Shown here one piece after another: positions 9,448 to 17,448 of a DNA stretch of 47,730 bases; within the stretch, counting starts at the first letter, position 1, and every line of letters starts with the position of its first letter. Below the pieces are notes generated by a model. The model worked only from the letters and a program-made list of their open reading frames with translations. It had not been told where the DNA came from and made no database searches. A program made the translations under genes and the position numbers. The stretch covers positions 1 to 47,730 of IMG/VR virus record IMGVR_UViG_3300032046_000043; one strand, written 5' to 3'. The DNA is from a virus.

Positions 9448-9720
9448 TCATTCGCAAAAAGCTAATATCATCATCCCTCTGTTTATATTTAGACAGGCAT
9501 GTAGACCTGCTATTAACTGGTCATCTATAAAGTTAGCCTCGTCAACAATAATTAGATCGTATATATGACCTCGTATCTGGCCTAACGATTGTAGATCTTT
9601 GCCAACAATATATAGCCTGTTTGCCTTGTCTGTATAGTTAGCGTCTATCAGCTTTAGTATTGTAGTTTTTCCACTACGACGACTGCCATATAGCCTTAGT
9701 GTTGTTCTTGTATCTCCCAT
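9448..9720 (-). CDS. Minimal P-loop NTPase-like protein, 90 aa
   Basis: It has a Walker A (GSRRSGKTT, residues 12-20) and a Walker B-like strand (DLIIVDEA, about residues 55-62). At 90 residues it is far shorter than usual P-loop ATPases: only the nucleotide-binding core remains. Start ATG follows AAGGAGG. It is the last gene of the leftward arm. It could be a degenerate AAA/DnaC-like ATPase or an accessory of the replication helicase. Confidence 0.7.
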   Translation of the reverse strand: MGDTRTTLRLYGSRRSGKTTILKLIDANYTDKANRLYIVGKDLQSLGQIRGHIYDLIIVDEANFIDDQLIAGLHACLNINRGMMILAFCE

Positions 9721-9751
9721 TATAACCTCCTTATGACTCTGTCATTACTTA

Positions 9752-10249
9752 TTACATAGATTTTAACGCAGACGTTAATACCTCTAACCTAGCAATATAA
9801 ATGTCGCCACATTTAATTACAGGGACATCTCTTATATCGCTAGATTTGATCGTAACTCCTTTTTGATCTTCTTTACAATGAATAACTAGAGACGCATTGT
9901 TCTCTTGAAATATCTCAGTTGACATAGTCGCTATCATGCGAGACTGAAATGTGGAGACCGAAATAACTGGTATTGAAAATATACCTTTAATCGCGTCGTC
10001 TTTTTTGGACTCATCATATAATTTCCAGTACCAATTAAAATCAAACCGAACGGTCTCTCTTTGTTTAGATGTTGACTTGTGATCAAATCGAATAGTCTTC
10101 CCATTCAGTTCCACTAGAACATCCCCGCATTTAGTATATCTACCCCCTGTTCGATCTATAATACGGTAGCCTAGCTTGGACAATTTTTTTGTCAGCCCTA
10201 TCTCTTTTTGTTTAGCATACTGGACTCTATGACTGGCTACGCTGGTCAT
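9752..10249 (-). CDS. PD-(D/E)XK nuclease, Holliday-junction-resolvase-like
   Basis: 165 residues from the ATG at 10249, chosen because GAGGAGG lies just upstream; a longer in-frame start would overlap that site. Acidic and lysine residues fit the PD-(D/E)XK pattern: E16, D43 (GDVLVEL) and D56-H-K58 (FDHKST). Archaeal-type Holliday junction resolvases show this E...D...ExK spacing. In the replication arm it would resolve branched DNA before packaging. A general endonuclease is the alternative. Confidence 0.65.
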   Translation of the reverse strand: MTSVASHRVQYAKQKEIGLTKKLSKLGYRIIDRTGGRYTKCGDVLVELNGKTIRFDHKSTSKQRETVRFDFNWYWKLYDESKKDDAIKGIFSIPVISVSTFQSRMIATMSTEIFQENNASLVIHCKEDQKGVTIKSSDIRDVPVIKCGDIYIARLEVLTSALKSM

Positions 10250-10544
10250 TAAATACCTCCTCAAACCTATCAGTCTTATTCTTGCAAAAGAAACTCTCTT
10301 GCGGATCTATTTCTTTTAGGGTATCGTAAGCTATCTTAAATTTATCGTATAGCGCCTTGAATCTAGCGCTTGCACGTCTATAGGTTATTTCTTTTATAAA
10401 AGAGCCAGCTAGCTCCATGTTAGACAGCTTACGACCCATTTTCTCTTGAATGATCCAAAGATAAAACTGGTCATCGTCTCTAATCAACTCTGAAAACTCC
10501 CTAAAAGCCACCTGAAGATCTATATCTTTACTAATCCCTTCCAT
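10227..10544 (-). CDS. Hypothetical protein, 105 aa
   Basis: A mostly helical, charged protein with no motif I recognise. It overlaps the nuclease start by 23 bases and its own start lies within the end of the preceding gene, so it is in a tightly coupled operon. Possibly an accessory to the nuclease or helicase. Confidence 0.6.
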   Translation of the reverse strand: MEGISKDIDLQVAFREFSELIRDDDQFYLWIIQEKMGRKLSNMELAGSFIKEITYRRASARFKALYDKFKIAYDTLKEIDPQESFFCKNKTDRFEEVFNDQRSQS

Positions 10545-10939
10545 TTATCATTACCCTCTCCTCCTTTATGCGCTTCGTATATGTTTAATATACTATCCAG
10601 AAACTCCTGACCGAAATGGTCGTGTATAGCTCGCTTTAATTGGCTCACAGTAGATTGAAGTTGGCTGGCTACCTGCAGGTCTGGAGACCTGTTGTTATCT
10701 GCTCTAGCCAAAAACGTCAGTAGCTGCCTTTTAGCCATGCCCTGGTTGACCCTGTATGAGAAGTCTCTGATCTTGCCATCTTCGTCTGGCGGTATTTCTA
10801 GTATATCGGAATTGACTTCTACCATAGAGTCAACCATAGATACTAGCATGTTTAAGCTCTCATGTAGAGACGATATTTGATTAGATAGTAGTTGTAACAT
10901 AACTGAATGTTGCTGGTCTAAAGTAATGGGTAGTCCCAT
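10520..10939 (-). CDS. Hypothetical helical protein, 139 aa
   Basis: Start ATG follows AAAAGGAGGTCATC. Long heptad-like helices occupy residues about 8-45 and 75-125, giving a likely oligomeric coiled coil. No catalytic motif. Part of the leftward replication operon. Confidence 0.65.
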   Translation of the reverse strand: MGLPITLDQQHSVMLQLLSNQISSLHESLNMLVSMVDSMVEVNSDILEIPPDEDGKIRDFSYRVNQGMAKRQLLTFLARADNNRSPDLQVASQLQSTVSQLKRAIHDHFGQEFLDSILNIYEAHKGGEGNDKWKGLVKI

Positions 10940-10951
10940 GATGACCTCCTT

Positions 10952-11266
10952 TTACATATTTGCTGAGGGTATTATTCTATTTCTTATATGGTCTATAATA
11001 TGTTTTTTGGTAAATATGCACCATATATTTATGGGTATTATGCCCTCGTTTGTTATTTGGTATTTTAGATAGACAGGATCGCGGACGCTAGCGTACTGTA
11101 TTATAACTGTATACCCCTTGTGAGATTTATATATAGCACTTGCGGTAGATATACCATAATATATATATGTATTATCCTCCAATAATTCAGCTACCCAGCT
11201 ATTTACCATTGTTGCATAGGCTACGGCTGTATCATAATCTGGAACATGCAAAGACGCGTATTCCAT
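10952..11266 (-). CDS. Hypothetical protein, 104 aa
   Basis: Tyr/Ile-rich small protein with alternating strands, no recognised motif. It lies two bases downstream of the radical-SAM-like gene and is probably translated with it, so a linked role is possible but not shown. Confidence 0.6.
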   Translation of the reverse strand: MEYASLHVPDYDTAVAYATMVNSWVAELLEDNTYIYYGISTASAIYKSHKGYTVIIQYASVRDPVYLKYQITNEGIIPINIWCIFTKKHIIDHIRNRIIPSANM

Positions 11267-11268
11267 TT

Positions 11269-11979
11269 TTACAATGCCCCCTTTGCCACAAATTTATCGT
11301 ATAGGTTTGTGCAGTTATTACAATCTTTGCAATATGGAGACTCTGAGGATCCGCATTGCAGAACCAGAGGGTTATATCTGAACTCGTTGAGTATTTTATC
11401 GCGGTATTCGGGTTTTAGTTGTTTGTATGTATTAGTAATACTAATTTTAGTTTCATAGCAGTCATTATAATACATATCATAAACTTCGTTAAACTCAACA
11501 GCATAGTGAAGTGGGAACTTTAAGAACGTTAAAACAACTGGTACTCTTAAACCAGTATAGTATCTAACAGCGAGCTCTCTGGTGTTATAATTGTTCATAC
11601 ACACTCTGACTCTAACATACATTAGATTAGATACATTTGTTATCGCATAAAACCAACCAGTATTTTTAGGGTTGCACGTGAAAACTACTGGAGCGGGAAA
11701 GTCCTGTATGTGATGAGGCAGACTGGTATTGTAAAACCTCTTCGGGTACTGCTTTGTTAGTTTTATTACCCGCTCAAAATCAACAGAACTGTCCCCGCCA
11801 GAATTAACACGGACAAGTTTACTGCCCACATCCTCCAGGGTGGGCAGTAAAGGTTCATTAATATCACGATAAAAACCTTCATTATAATAACAAGGTCTGC
11901 AGTTGTTGGGGCACGGGCCCCCAACAGGTATACAATCTATAAGATTAGATCCTTCTAATTTTGGATTTTGGTTACTCAT
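11269..11979 (-). CDS. Radical-SAM-like Fe-S protein
   Basis: 236 residues, with a strong GAGGAGG site. CPNNCRPC at residues 23-30 gives the C-x3-C-x2-C pattern of the radical SAM [4Fe-4S] cluster, followed by the usual aromatic (Y31). SGGDSS (about residues 60-65) occupies the place of the GGE motif that helps bind S-adenosylmethionine. Four more cysteines near the C-terminus (C209, C217, C220, C223) could hold a second cluster. Some phages encode radical SAM enzymes for base or cofactor modification; the substrate cannot be read here. The protein is short for a full radical SAM barrel. Confidence 0.65.
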   Translation of the reverse strand: MSNQNPKLEGSNLIDCIPVGGPCPNNCRPCYYNEGFYRDINEPLLPTLEDVGSKLVRVNSGGDSSVDFERVIKLTKQYPKRFYNTSLPHHIQDFPAPVVFTCNPKNTGWFYAITNVSNLMYVRVRVCMNNYNTRELAVRYYTGLRVPVVLTFLKFPLHYAVEFNEVYDMYYNDCYETKISITNTYKQLKPEYRDKILNEFRYNPLVLQCGSSESPYCKDCNNCTNLYDKFVAKGAL

Positions 11980-12274
11980 TTAACACCTCCTCAATGTAAA
12001 TCATATCCAGACTCTGGTCAGCCATTTTACCCTGCTCATTAGAGTATCTGAAACATCTATCGTCAAAATATGTTCCAACATTAGCCACCGTAATCGGTCC
12101 TCCGCCCTCAACCATGAATGTTATAGGACCGAACTCCTCGACGTAACCATCTATAAGATTACACAGAGTCTCGCACTCTTCTATAACAGCTTCATGGTCG
12201 TCATCATCTATATACATCTGTATAGCATTAATAGACTCTTGCATAGTACCAATAAGATCTTCTCTTCTAGACAT
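11972..12274 (-). CDS. Hypothetical acidic protein, 100 aa
   Basis: Start chosen at the ATG at 12274, one base after the MCM gene stop and 9 bases from a GGAG that lies inside the MCM gene end. The protein is strongly acidic with an IDDDDHEAVIEECE helix, suggesting a DNA mimic or a partner-binding protein. No known family. Confidence 0.6.
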   Translation of the reverse strand: MSRREDLIGTMQESINAIQMYIDDDDHEAVIEECETLCNLIDGYVEEFGPITFMVEGGGPITVANVGTYFDDRCFRYSNEQGKMADQSLDMIYIEEVLNE

Positions 12275-12275
12275 A

Positions 12276-14666
12276 TTAAAATTCTCCATCTACTATATCC
12301 CCCACATCAGAGGCTTTCTTATAACTAATATCCTCTAATACAGGCATTATAGTTTTTATAAACTTAACACCATTTGCCGTCAGAACCCATACATCACTCT
12401 TGATATTTTTAGCTAACATATTAGCGCCCATCCAGTTTAGGCACGTAGCAGATGAGCTGTTATCAAGACCGACAGCTGCCGCAAACACCCCCTTTTTAAC
12501 ATATATATTATGTGTAAGATATAAACCTATTGACTTCCAGTAATAACCAAAAGACATGTGAGTCTTAAATGATGATATTAGTTCTTCAATAACCTTATCA
12601 GACACTACCATTTTCGCATTAGCCATACTATACCCCAAATAATCTAACGCAGGAGATGAGTATAGTTCGTTCATAAAATTATAAGCCTCTTCCACGCACT
12701 CATTAGTTATAACTAAATCCCCGTTGTTATTAACGTTATATATCCTAGCGGCTATTGCGACTGCCAGCCTAGCCAGCTTTAGTCTTTGATCTGCAGGTTC
12801 AACAATAGGTATATCAGAGCAGTATTCTTTACACATCTGTAGTGATAAACTTAGTGTTCGTTTTTGGACAAGATGATCATATATTATTTTATCTGGAGTT
12901 AAGTTCCATATATAATATAATAGATTAGAACACTTCTCAGATGTATATTTAGTCTCTATTTTATCAACATTTAACACGTCTCTATGTATAGCCTCGTCTG
13001 GTATCTCGTTAGACATCACCCCCATAACTATATCAAATCTTCTAATATCCTCGTAGGCTGGTATAAGATTTGGTATGGATTCTACTGGAAACATAAACGC
13101 TCCCATCTTACGGCGATCTGCGGCATTGCTCATGGTTATTAGTCTCGTCTCGCACGTGGCCCTGCCGCCGACAATAGTATCAACCGATACTATACCAGAG
13201 CTTCTGGCTCTGGTCAGTAGACCGAAGTCGCCGCTCTCTATTATCTTTTTAGCTTCGTCAATAACAACTAAACGTCCAGAGTGTCTAGGCAACGCGCCCC
13301 ACATTAGAGTAGGAGGCCCTTCCCCTTTTACGTCTACTCCATAAAGTAGCCCAGCTCTGGTCATTGACTCCGCCGATGTTAAATATCCAGCCTGGTAGTA
13401 CTGCATGAATCGGTCAATAGCTTCTGACTTACCCTGCCCGCTATCGCCGATGATTAAAACGTCCAACCAGCCCTTAATGAGTCTATCCTGAAAATAAAAT
13501 CTACGAACAGAGTGGAATGTTAAGTCGACTAGTTTCAACATATTTTCTCTGCCCCATAGCCTTACTACGTTCTGGTTTAACTCGAATGATATATCAGATA
13601 GTTTGTCCTTAATAGACTGCCCTTTGCCAAGTTGAAACACTTTAGAGTCTTTTGCTTTTTGATCGTTCCACTCAAACTCTGTTAGAGAGTCCGCTAGCTC
13701 ATCTATCTTATCAAACACAAATATCACGTCCCCATCTTTATCGGATACGTGGCTGTAGCCAGACAGACGATAAGTCTGCGCTGTTTCAATACCATGACCA
13801 ATATGATAAACAGCCTGTCTTGTATATCTATCTTCTCCAATAGCCTCGTTAGTTAACCGAGGAGCTATAAAGATCGTTTCGCAATTTTGTTCTGTTATAG
13901 ACCAACTCCAGTTATTGCACTCCCTCCTACTCATTCCTACTATTTTTCCTATCCGTGCAGAAAGTGGCATATTAGAAGGCTCAACAAAATTTATTATTCC
14001 AGGAGATCCTGCCGTAACATTAAACGTTACTCCACTTGCGCTATGGTATAAAGAACACCCTACGCATTTAGCACTATCTATAGACGCATTGCACTGTGCT
14101 TTAACTTCTTTTGGAATAATTCTTACGACGTCTCGACGACCTACAACCTCAACATCTACCGCTATTCTTTTATACCTGAACTCTGCCTTGCTAGCCTCAA
14201 ATAAGGTTGTTACTCTGGTTAGCGTTACTCTCTGCTCGCAATCTGTGTCGCATTTAACCCCAGGTATCTGTTTAATGCCAGCGCAACTAAAACCGTACTG
14301 AGACGAACTATAGACCGTGTTGCATATAAAGCTATTCTGCTGTTGTATGGTTTTTAGATCTACCTGACCATTACTCAATATCTCATGTGTCTTATCGGGA
14401 GTTATATTTTCTGCCCAATTATTTAATAACCTGATTGCAACAGGTTGAGATAGATTCTGCGACTTAAAATATGCCGCTAGCCTATATTGAATAGCGTTCT
14501 TTGTTCCTAACTCATATACGCCACTTTCCAACAAACTCCTAATACAAAGCGGAGGAGTGTCGAATTTTATATTATCAGATTCAGGGTGGTATATAACATT
14601 TTCTTCTTTTGTATACGCTTCATATTTGCTCAAAGCCTCCTGCCATATTTGTTTTAGTCCAGTCAT
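12276..14666 (-). CDS. PriL-like domain fused to MCM-type replicative helicase
   Basis: 796 residues. The N-terminal 145 residues have TPPLCIRSLLESG (C41), then C115, C128, C139 and C143, recalling the Fe-S domain of archaeal/eukaryotic primase large subunits. A central OB-like part carries a possible zinc site (C192, C201, C204). The C-terminal AAA+ motor has Walker A GDSGQGKS (407-414), Walker B VVIDEA (467-472), sensor-1 N514 and RRFDIV (542-547), which matches the MCM arginine-finger SRFDL motif. It probably unwinds DNA at the fork while partnering the primase encoded two genes upstream. Bacillus cereus prophages are known to encode primase-MCM fusions (BcMCM); the arrangement here differs. 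Confidence 0.85.
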   Translation of the reverse strand: MTGLKQIWQEALSKYEAYTKEENVIYHPESDNIKFDTPPLCIRSLLESGVYELGTKNAIQYRLAAYFKSQNLSQPVAIRLLNNWAENITPDKTHEILSNGQVDLKTIQQQNSFICNTVYSSSQYGFSCAGIKQIPGVKCDTDCEQRVTLTRVTTLFEASKAEFRYKRIAVDVEVVGRRDVVRIIPKEVKAQCNASIDSAKCVGCSLYHSASGVTFNVTAGSPGIINFVEPSNMPLSARIGKIVGMSRRECNNWSWSITEQNCETIFIAPRLTNEAIGEDRYTRQAVYHIGHGIETAQTYRLSGYSHVSDKDGDVIFVFDKIDELADSLTEFEWNDQKAKDSKVFQLGKGQSIKDKLSDISFELNQNVVRLWGRENMLKLVDLTFHSVRRFYFQDRLIKGWLDVLIIGDSGQGKSEAIDRFMQYYQAGYLTSAESMTRAGLLYGVDVKGEGPPTLMWGALPRHSGRLVVIDEAKKIIESGDFGLLTRARSSGIVSVDTIVGGRATCETRLITMSNAADRRKMGAFMFPVESIPNLIPAYEDIRRFDIVMGVMSNEIPDEAIHRDVLNVDKIETKYTSEKCSNLLYYIWNLTPDKIIYDHLVQKRTLSLSLQMCKEYCSDIPIVEPADQRLKLARLAVAIAARIYNVNNNGDLVITNECVEEAYNFMNELYSSPALDYLGYSMANAKMVVSDKVIEELISSFKTHMSFGYYWKSIGLYLTHNIYVKKGVFAAAVGLDNSSSATCLNWMGANMLAKNIKSDVWVLTANGVKFIKTIMPVLEDISYKKASDVGDIVDGEF

Positions 14667-14955
14667 GGTAGCTCCTACTTAGTTTTACATTTGGTAACTC
14701 TGTTATTGCGGGACAGTACGTTGCCCGAGAGCCATTATGATTAAACTTGTCGCTCCAAGCACCAGCCTCTATGGTAAACTGCTGAGTCCAGTACGCAATA
14801 ATCCAACGTGATGTGTTATAAGTACTCATTAAATTCATCCCATATAGATCTTTTGCGCCAGAGCAAATTTGATCAAACTCGTAGTATAGGTTGTGAAGCG
14901 AGTTATTAAAAGCCTTCTTATAATACTCAGCATCGTGCACTTCTGTCTGTTCCAT
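14620..14955 (-). CDS. Hypothetical protein between primase and MCM helicase, 111 aa
   Basis: Start follows GAGGAGGTGATATAGA. Rich in Trp, Tyr and His, with no recognised motif. It sits between the PriS-like and PriL/MCM genes, overlapping the latter by 47 bases, so it is a candidate third primosome component (for instance a PriX-like factor). That role is inference from position only. Confidence 0.65.
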   Translation of the reverse strand: MEQTEVHDAEYYKKAFNNSLHNLYYEFDQICSGAKDLYGMNLMSTYNTSRWIIAYWTQQFTIEAGAWSDKFNHNGSRATYCPAITELPNVKLSRSYHDWTKTNMAGGFEQI

Positions 14956-14956
14956 T

Positions 14957-15577
14957 CTATATCACCTCCTCTAAATTCAACCACTCAGCAGGTTTTATAG
15001 CCAGTTCTCTTATTTTATCTACTTCTAAAAGAAGTTCGTCATATCGTAACGGTATCTTGTATAGATTGGTTTTGCCATGTTTGGTATTAGGCACTCGCCA
15101 TGCTCGCCGTTTGGTGTATACAGACCTATCTGCTGTTGTCAGTTTTAGCTCCTTAATAAGATGTTCAGCTACGATTCTCCACACTTTTATCATACTAACC
15201 ATAGGCTGGGCATCAAATACCTCATAGTGGATCGTAACATGAAAACCTCTATTACCGCTATAATAGACCATAATCTCATCTGGATTTATGTCTATATTAT
15301 AGACAGCTATCAGATGATCTATTAAAGACACGCACTGCTTCCTAGCCAGATCTACATCGGTAGCGCAGTCAAAATCAAACGGGAGATTACACAACTCAAC
15401 CTCATCGTCTATGTGCTCCGAACTGGCGAACTTTTGTATGGTTGTATATATATGGTCTGACTGGTCTTTTATTTTATCAACTATATTCTGAACTTGAGAT
15501 ATATTAACTCTAGACCATTTATAGTGGGTATCTCTAACGGCACGGTGCATATCTACATACTGGAAATCTTCATACAT
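14957..15577 (-). CDS. Archaeo-eukaryotic primase small subunit (PriS-like)
   Basis: 206 residues from the ATG at 15577 (a GTG directly before it is also possible); GGGAG lies upstream. Three AEP motifs are visible: DFD (about 69-71, metal-binding), YYSGNRGFHV (106-115, the S-G-x-x-G-x-H motif), and a PriS-like block of the form D-x-x-V-x-x-x-x-R...R-x-P-x-x-x-H-G-K-T-x-L (about 151-173). The protein is shorter than cellular PriS, so it is a minimal catalytic core. It makes primers with the adjacent PriL-like/MCM protein. No DnaG-type primase is present. Confidence 0.88.
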   Translation of the reverse strand: MYEDFQYVDMHRAVRDTHYKWSRVNISQVQNIVDKIKDQSDHIYTTIQKFASSEHIDDEVELCNLPFDFDCATDVDLARKQCVSLIDHLIAVYNIDINPDEIMVYYSGNRGFHVTIHYEVFDAQPMVSMIKVWRIVAEHLIKELKLTTADRSVYTKRRAWRVPNTKHGKTNLYKIPLRYDELLLEVDKIRELAIKPAEWLNLEEVI

Positions 15578-15583
15578 CACGAT

Positions 15584-15694
15584 TTACTCCCAAAGTATGG
15601 CACGTATAATATGCCCAGCTCTTTGACTAAAGATGCTATCCTGCGGCGTAGACCATTCATCATAATTAGATGAAAAAATACCCTTATTCAACAT
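15584..15694 (-). CDS. 36-aa peptide resembling a methylase N-terminal remnant
   Basis: ATG at 15694 overlaps the end of the upstream gene by 11 bases; the stop lies 6 bases before the primase start. The first half, MLNKGIFSSNYDEWSTPQD, resembles the beginning of phage N6-adenine methyltransferases (FSS-x-x-DEW-x-TP). After TPQD the similarity stops and the peptide ends. It may be a truncated remnant or an independent small peptide. Confidence 0.4.
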   Translation of the reverse strand: MLNKGIFSSNYDEWSTPQDSIFSQRAGHIIRAILWE

Positions 15695-16016
15695 TTTGCA
15701 TAGTCCTTTCAAGAAGGTCGTCGGTATCCGACTCTTCTATATCCTCTGACTCCTCTACGTCATCTAGCTCTTCTAGATCTTCTGGCTCACCTACGCTAAC
15801 AGATACCTCCTCGAAATTCCTATTAACTTGGTCTAGAATACCAACAGCCCTTAGCGTATTTTTAGCAAGCTGAACTGAAGCTCTCCTGCATAGATTACCT
15901 AAAGACGTTCTGCCTTCTCCTATATAGGGGGTGGCGGCGTTTACAATATGATATTCTTTCGCCGAAAAAGACACTAATACACGATTTGATCTTGATCGTT
16001 TCCCTTTCCGATTCAT
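15684..16016 (-). CDS. Ribbon-helix-helix-like DNA-binding protein with acidic tail
   Basis: 110 residues from the ATG at 16016, which follows TTCGGAGG; an upstream in-frame start ignores that site. The basic N-terminus (NRKGKRSRSNR) leads into VLVSFSAKEYHIV and two helices, the layout of MobC/CopG-type ribbon-helix-helix proteins. The last 40 residues are almost all Glu, Asp and Ser. A DNA-binding or recombination-accessory role is inferred. Confidence 0.55.
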   Translation of the reverse strand: MNRKGKRSRSNRVLVSFSAKEYHIVNAATPYIGEGRTSLGNLCRRASVQLAKNTLRAVGILDQVNRNFEEVSVSVGEPEDLEELDDVEESEDIEESDTDDLLERTMQNVE

Positions 16017-16062
16017 TATTATACCTCCGAAAATTTTTAATTTTTGAGTTAGCAACAACTTG

Positions 16063-16944
16063 CTAGGACTCCATTGTTGAAAATAGTTTCATTTGTGATG
16101 TTCTTTCATTAACCTGAGGGTTCCACCACAAAACCTCAGTCCTTTCTGGCTTCTCGCTTGTAGGCATATCTGTTCTGAATGAGCTGTAAGCATGAACTTT
16201 GATCTCCTTGAAGCTCCAATCAAACTCATTTATCAGTATATCCCAATATATATCCGAATGATAGCCCGATAAAATACACATGCCTTTTATATCGGCAGCA
16301 ACATTACATAACTCCACGTGATCGTCATCATCCATCTCGTAATCATATACCTCCTGAGATGATAAATTTCTTGTGCTTTGCACATAAGGCGGATCTAAAT
16401 AAAACAGCGTTTCTGGAGAGTCATATCTGCTTATAAGATCATGATAGTCCAGACATTCAATTACAACTTTTTGCAATCTCTTATGAGCTGGTTGTATTAA
16501 ACTTACCGCAGTTCTCCATGGGCTTGCTTTATTTGATGTCGACGCATAAGAAAAAGCAGAACCAGGGCAAGAGTTGAAAGACGACTTCACAAGAAAAAAG
16601 AACATAGCCGCTTTCTCTAAAACAGATAAACCTACATCCTCTCCTCTGAGAGTCTTTCCATATAGCATTTTATATTTGACAAACTCGGCCCGACTATATG
16701 GAACGCACTCTAAATAGTTAATTAAATCTGTTGGATTATCTCTTATCATTCTATAAAGAGAAACCAGCCACTCATTAATATCGTTATAAACGTCAACCTT
16801 AGATGGATCTTTTCCAAACAGAACTATACCAGACCCTCCAAAAGGCTCAACAAAACAGGTATGAGGGGGTATAAGGTCTAAGATATAATCCACGATGTAG
16901 TGCTTTCCACCGTACCACGAAATTGGCGGGCGCTCATTTCTCAA
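16063..16944 (-). CDS. dam: DNA adenine methylase (Dam, D12 class)
   Basis: 293 residues. WYGGK (10-14) and PFGGSG (34-39) form the S-adenosylmethionine site and DPPY (184-187) is the catalytic motif for adenine-N6 methylation; the order is that of D12-class (Dam/DpnM) enzymes. It starts with TTG overlapping the previous stop (GATTGAG), behind GAGGTGAT. It probably protects phage DNA from host restriction or marks the origin. The target site is not evident; GATC is usual for this class. Confidence 0.88.
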   Translation of the reverse strand: MRNERPPISWYGGKHYIVDYILDLIPPHTCFVEPFGGSGIVLFGKDPSKVDVYNDINEWLVSLYRMIRDNPTDLINYLECVPYSRAEFVKYKMLYGKTLRGEDVGLSVLEKAAMFFFLVKSSFNSCPGSAFSYASTSNKASPWRTAVSLIQPAHKRLQKVVIECLDYHDLISRYDSPETLFYLDPPYVQSTRNLSSQEVYDYEMDDDDHVELCNVAADIKGMCILSGYHSDIYWDILINEFDWSFKEIKVHAYSSFRTDMPTSEKPERTEVLWWNPQVNERTSQMKLFSTMES

Positions 16945-17339
16945 TCTTTATCACCTCGCTCTAATACCAAACCATCCTCCTCTGCATATTGAAACAGACC
17001 GTTATAATCAGGCTCAAGTGTCCCATACATCTTTCTAGCATTTTCATATATCTGAGCAGTAATGGAGACCATTACAGACCTATGAACATCTCCGTATTCG
17101 CCAACTTTGCAAGCCTCACTAAAACAGAAACAGAATGGGTAGTTAAATAAGGTTTTCTCTTTATGAGTGGCTACTACCTTGCCGTATATGATGAGATCTG
17201 GCGCATACAGTCTCATAAAAACATCGCCAACATCAATCTCCCTTTGTTTGGCAGACACTTTACTATCAGCAACCATCTCATCTTCTCTCATAGCGTTGAA
17301 CATATCATCTATACTATCAAAGGACTCTATTATACTCAC
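16941..17339 (-). CDS. Hypothetical protein, 132 aa
   Basis: GTG start with GGAG 8 bases upstream; the stop overlaps the dam start. There is a central FNYPFCFCFSEAC segment but no recognised family. Coupled translation suggests a role with the methylase. Confidence 0.6.
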   Translation of the reverse strand: MSIIESFDSIDDMFNAMREDEMVADSKVSAKQREIDVGDVFMRLYAPDLIIYGKVVATHKEKTLFNYPFCFCFSEACKVGEYGDVHRSVMVSITAQIYENARKMYGTLEPDYNGLFQYAEEDGLVLERGDKD

Positions 17340-17360
17340 TTTAATCGCTCCTTATAATAA

Positions 17361-17445
17361 AGTGGCGCCACCTGTGTTAATCGGCGCCACTTGCGGGGTC
17401 TCGGCGAGTTATATTAGTAAGCAATATAACATTATCCCTACTCGC
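17361..17445 (-). other. Intercistronic structured RNA element
   Basis: Two inverted repeats fill the gap between minus-strand genes. AGTGGCGCC (17361-17369) pairs with GGCGCCACT (17383-17391), a perfect 9-bp GC-rich stem. GTTATATT (17408-17415) pairs with AATATAAC (17423-17430), enclosed by GCGAG/CTCGC (17404-17408 and 17441-17445). The T tract after the GC stem is interrupted, so a processing or translation-control element is as likely as a terminator. Confidence 0.55.
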
Positions 17446-17448
17446 TAC

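Noticed and set aside
13915-14301. Plus-strand 128-aa frame opposite the MCM gene
   Set aside because: Shadow of the 796-residue MCM-type protein, which has clear motifs on the other strand.
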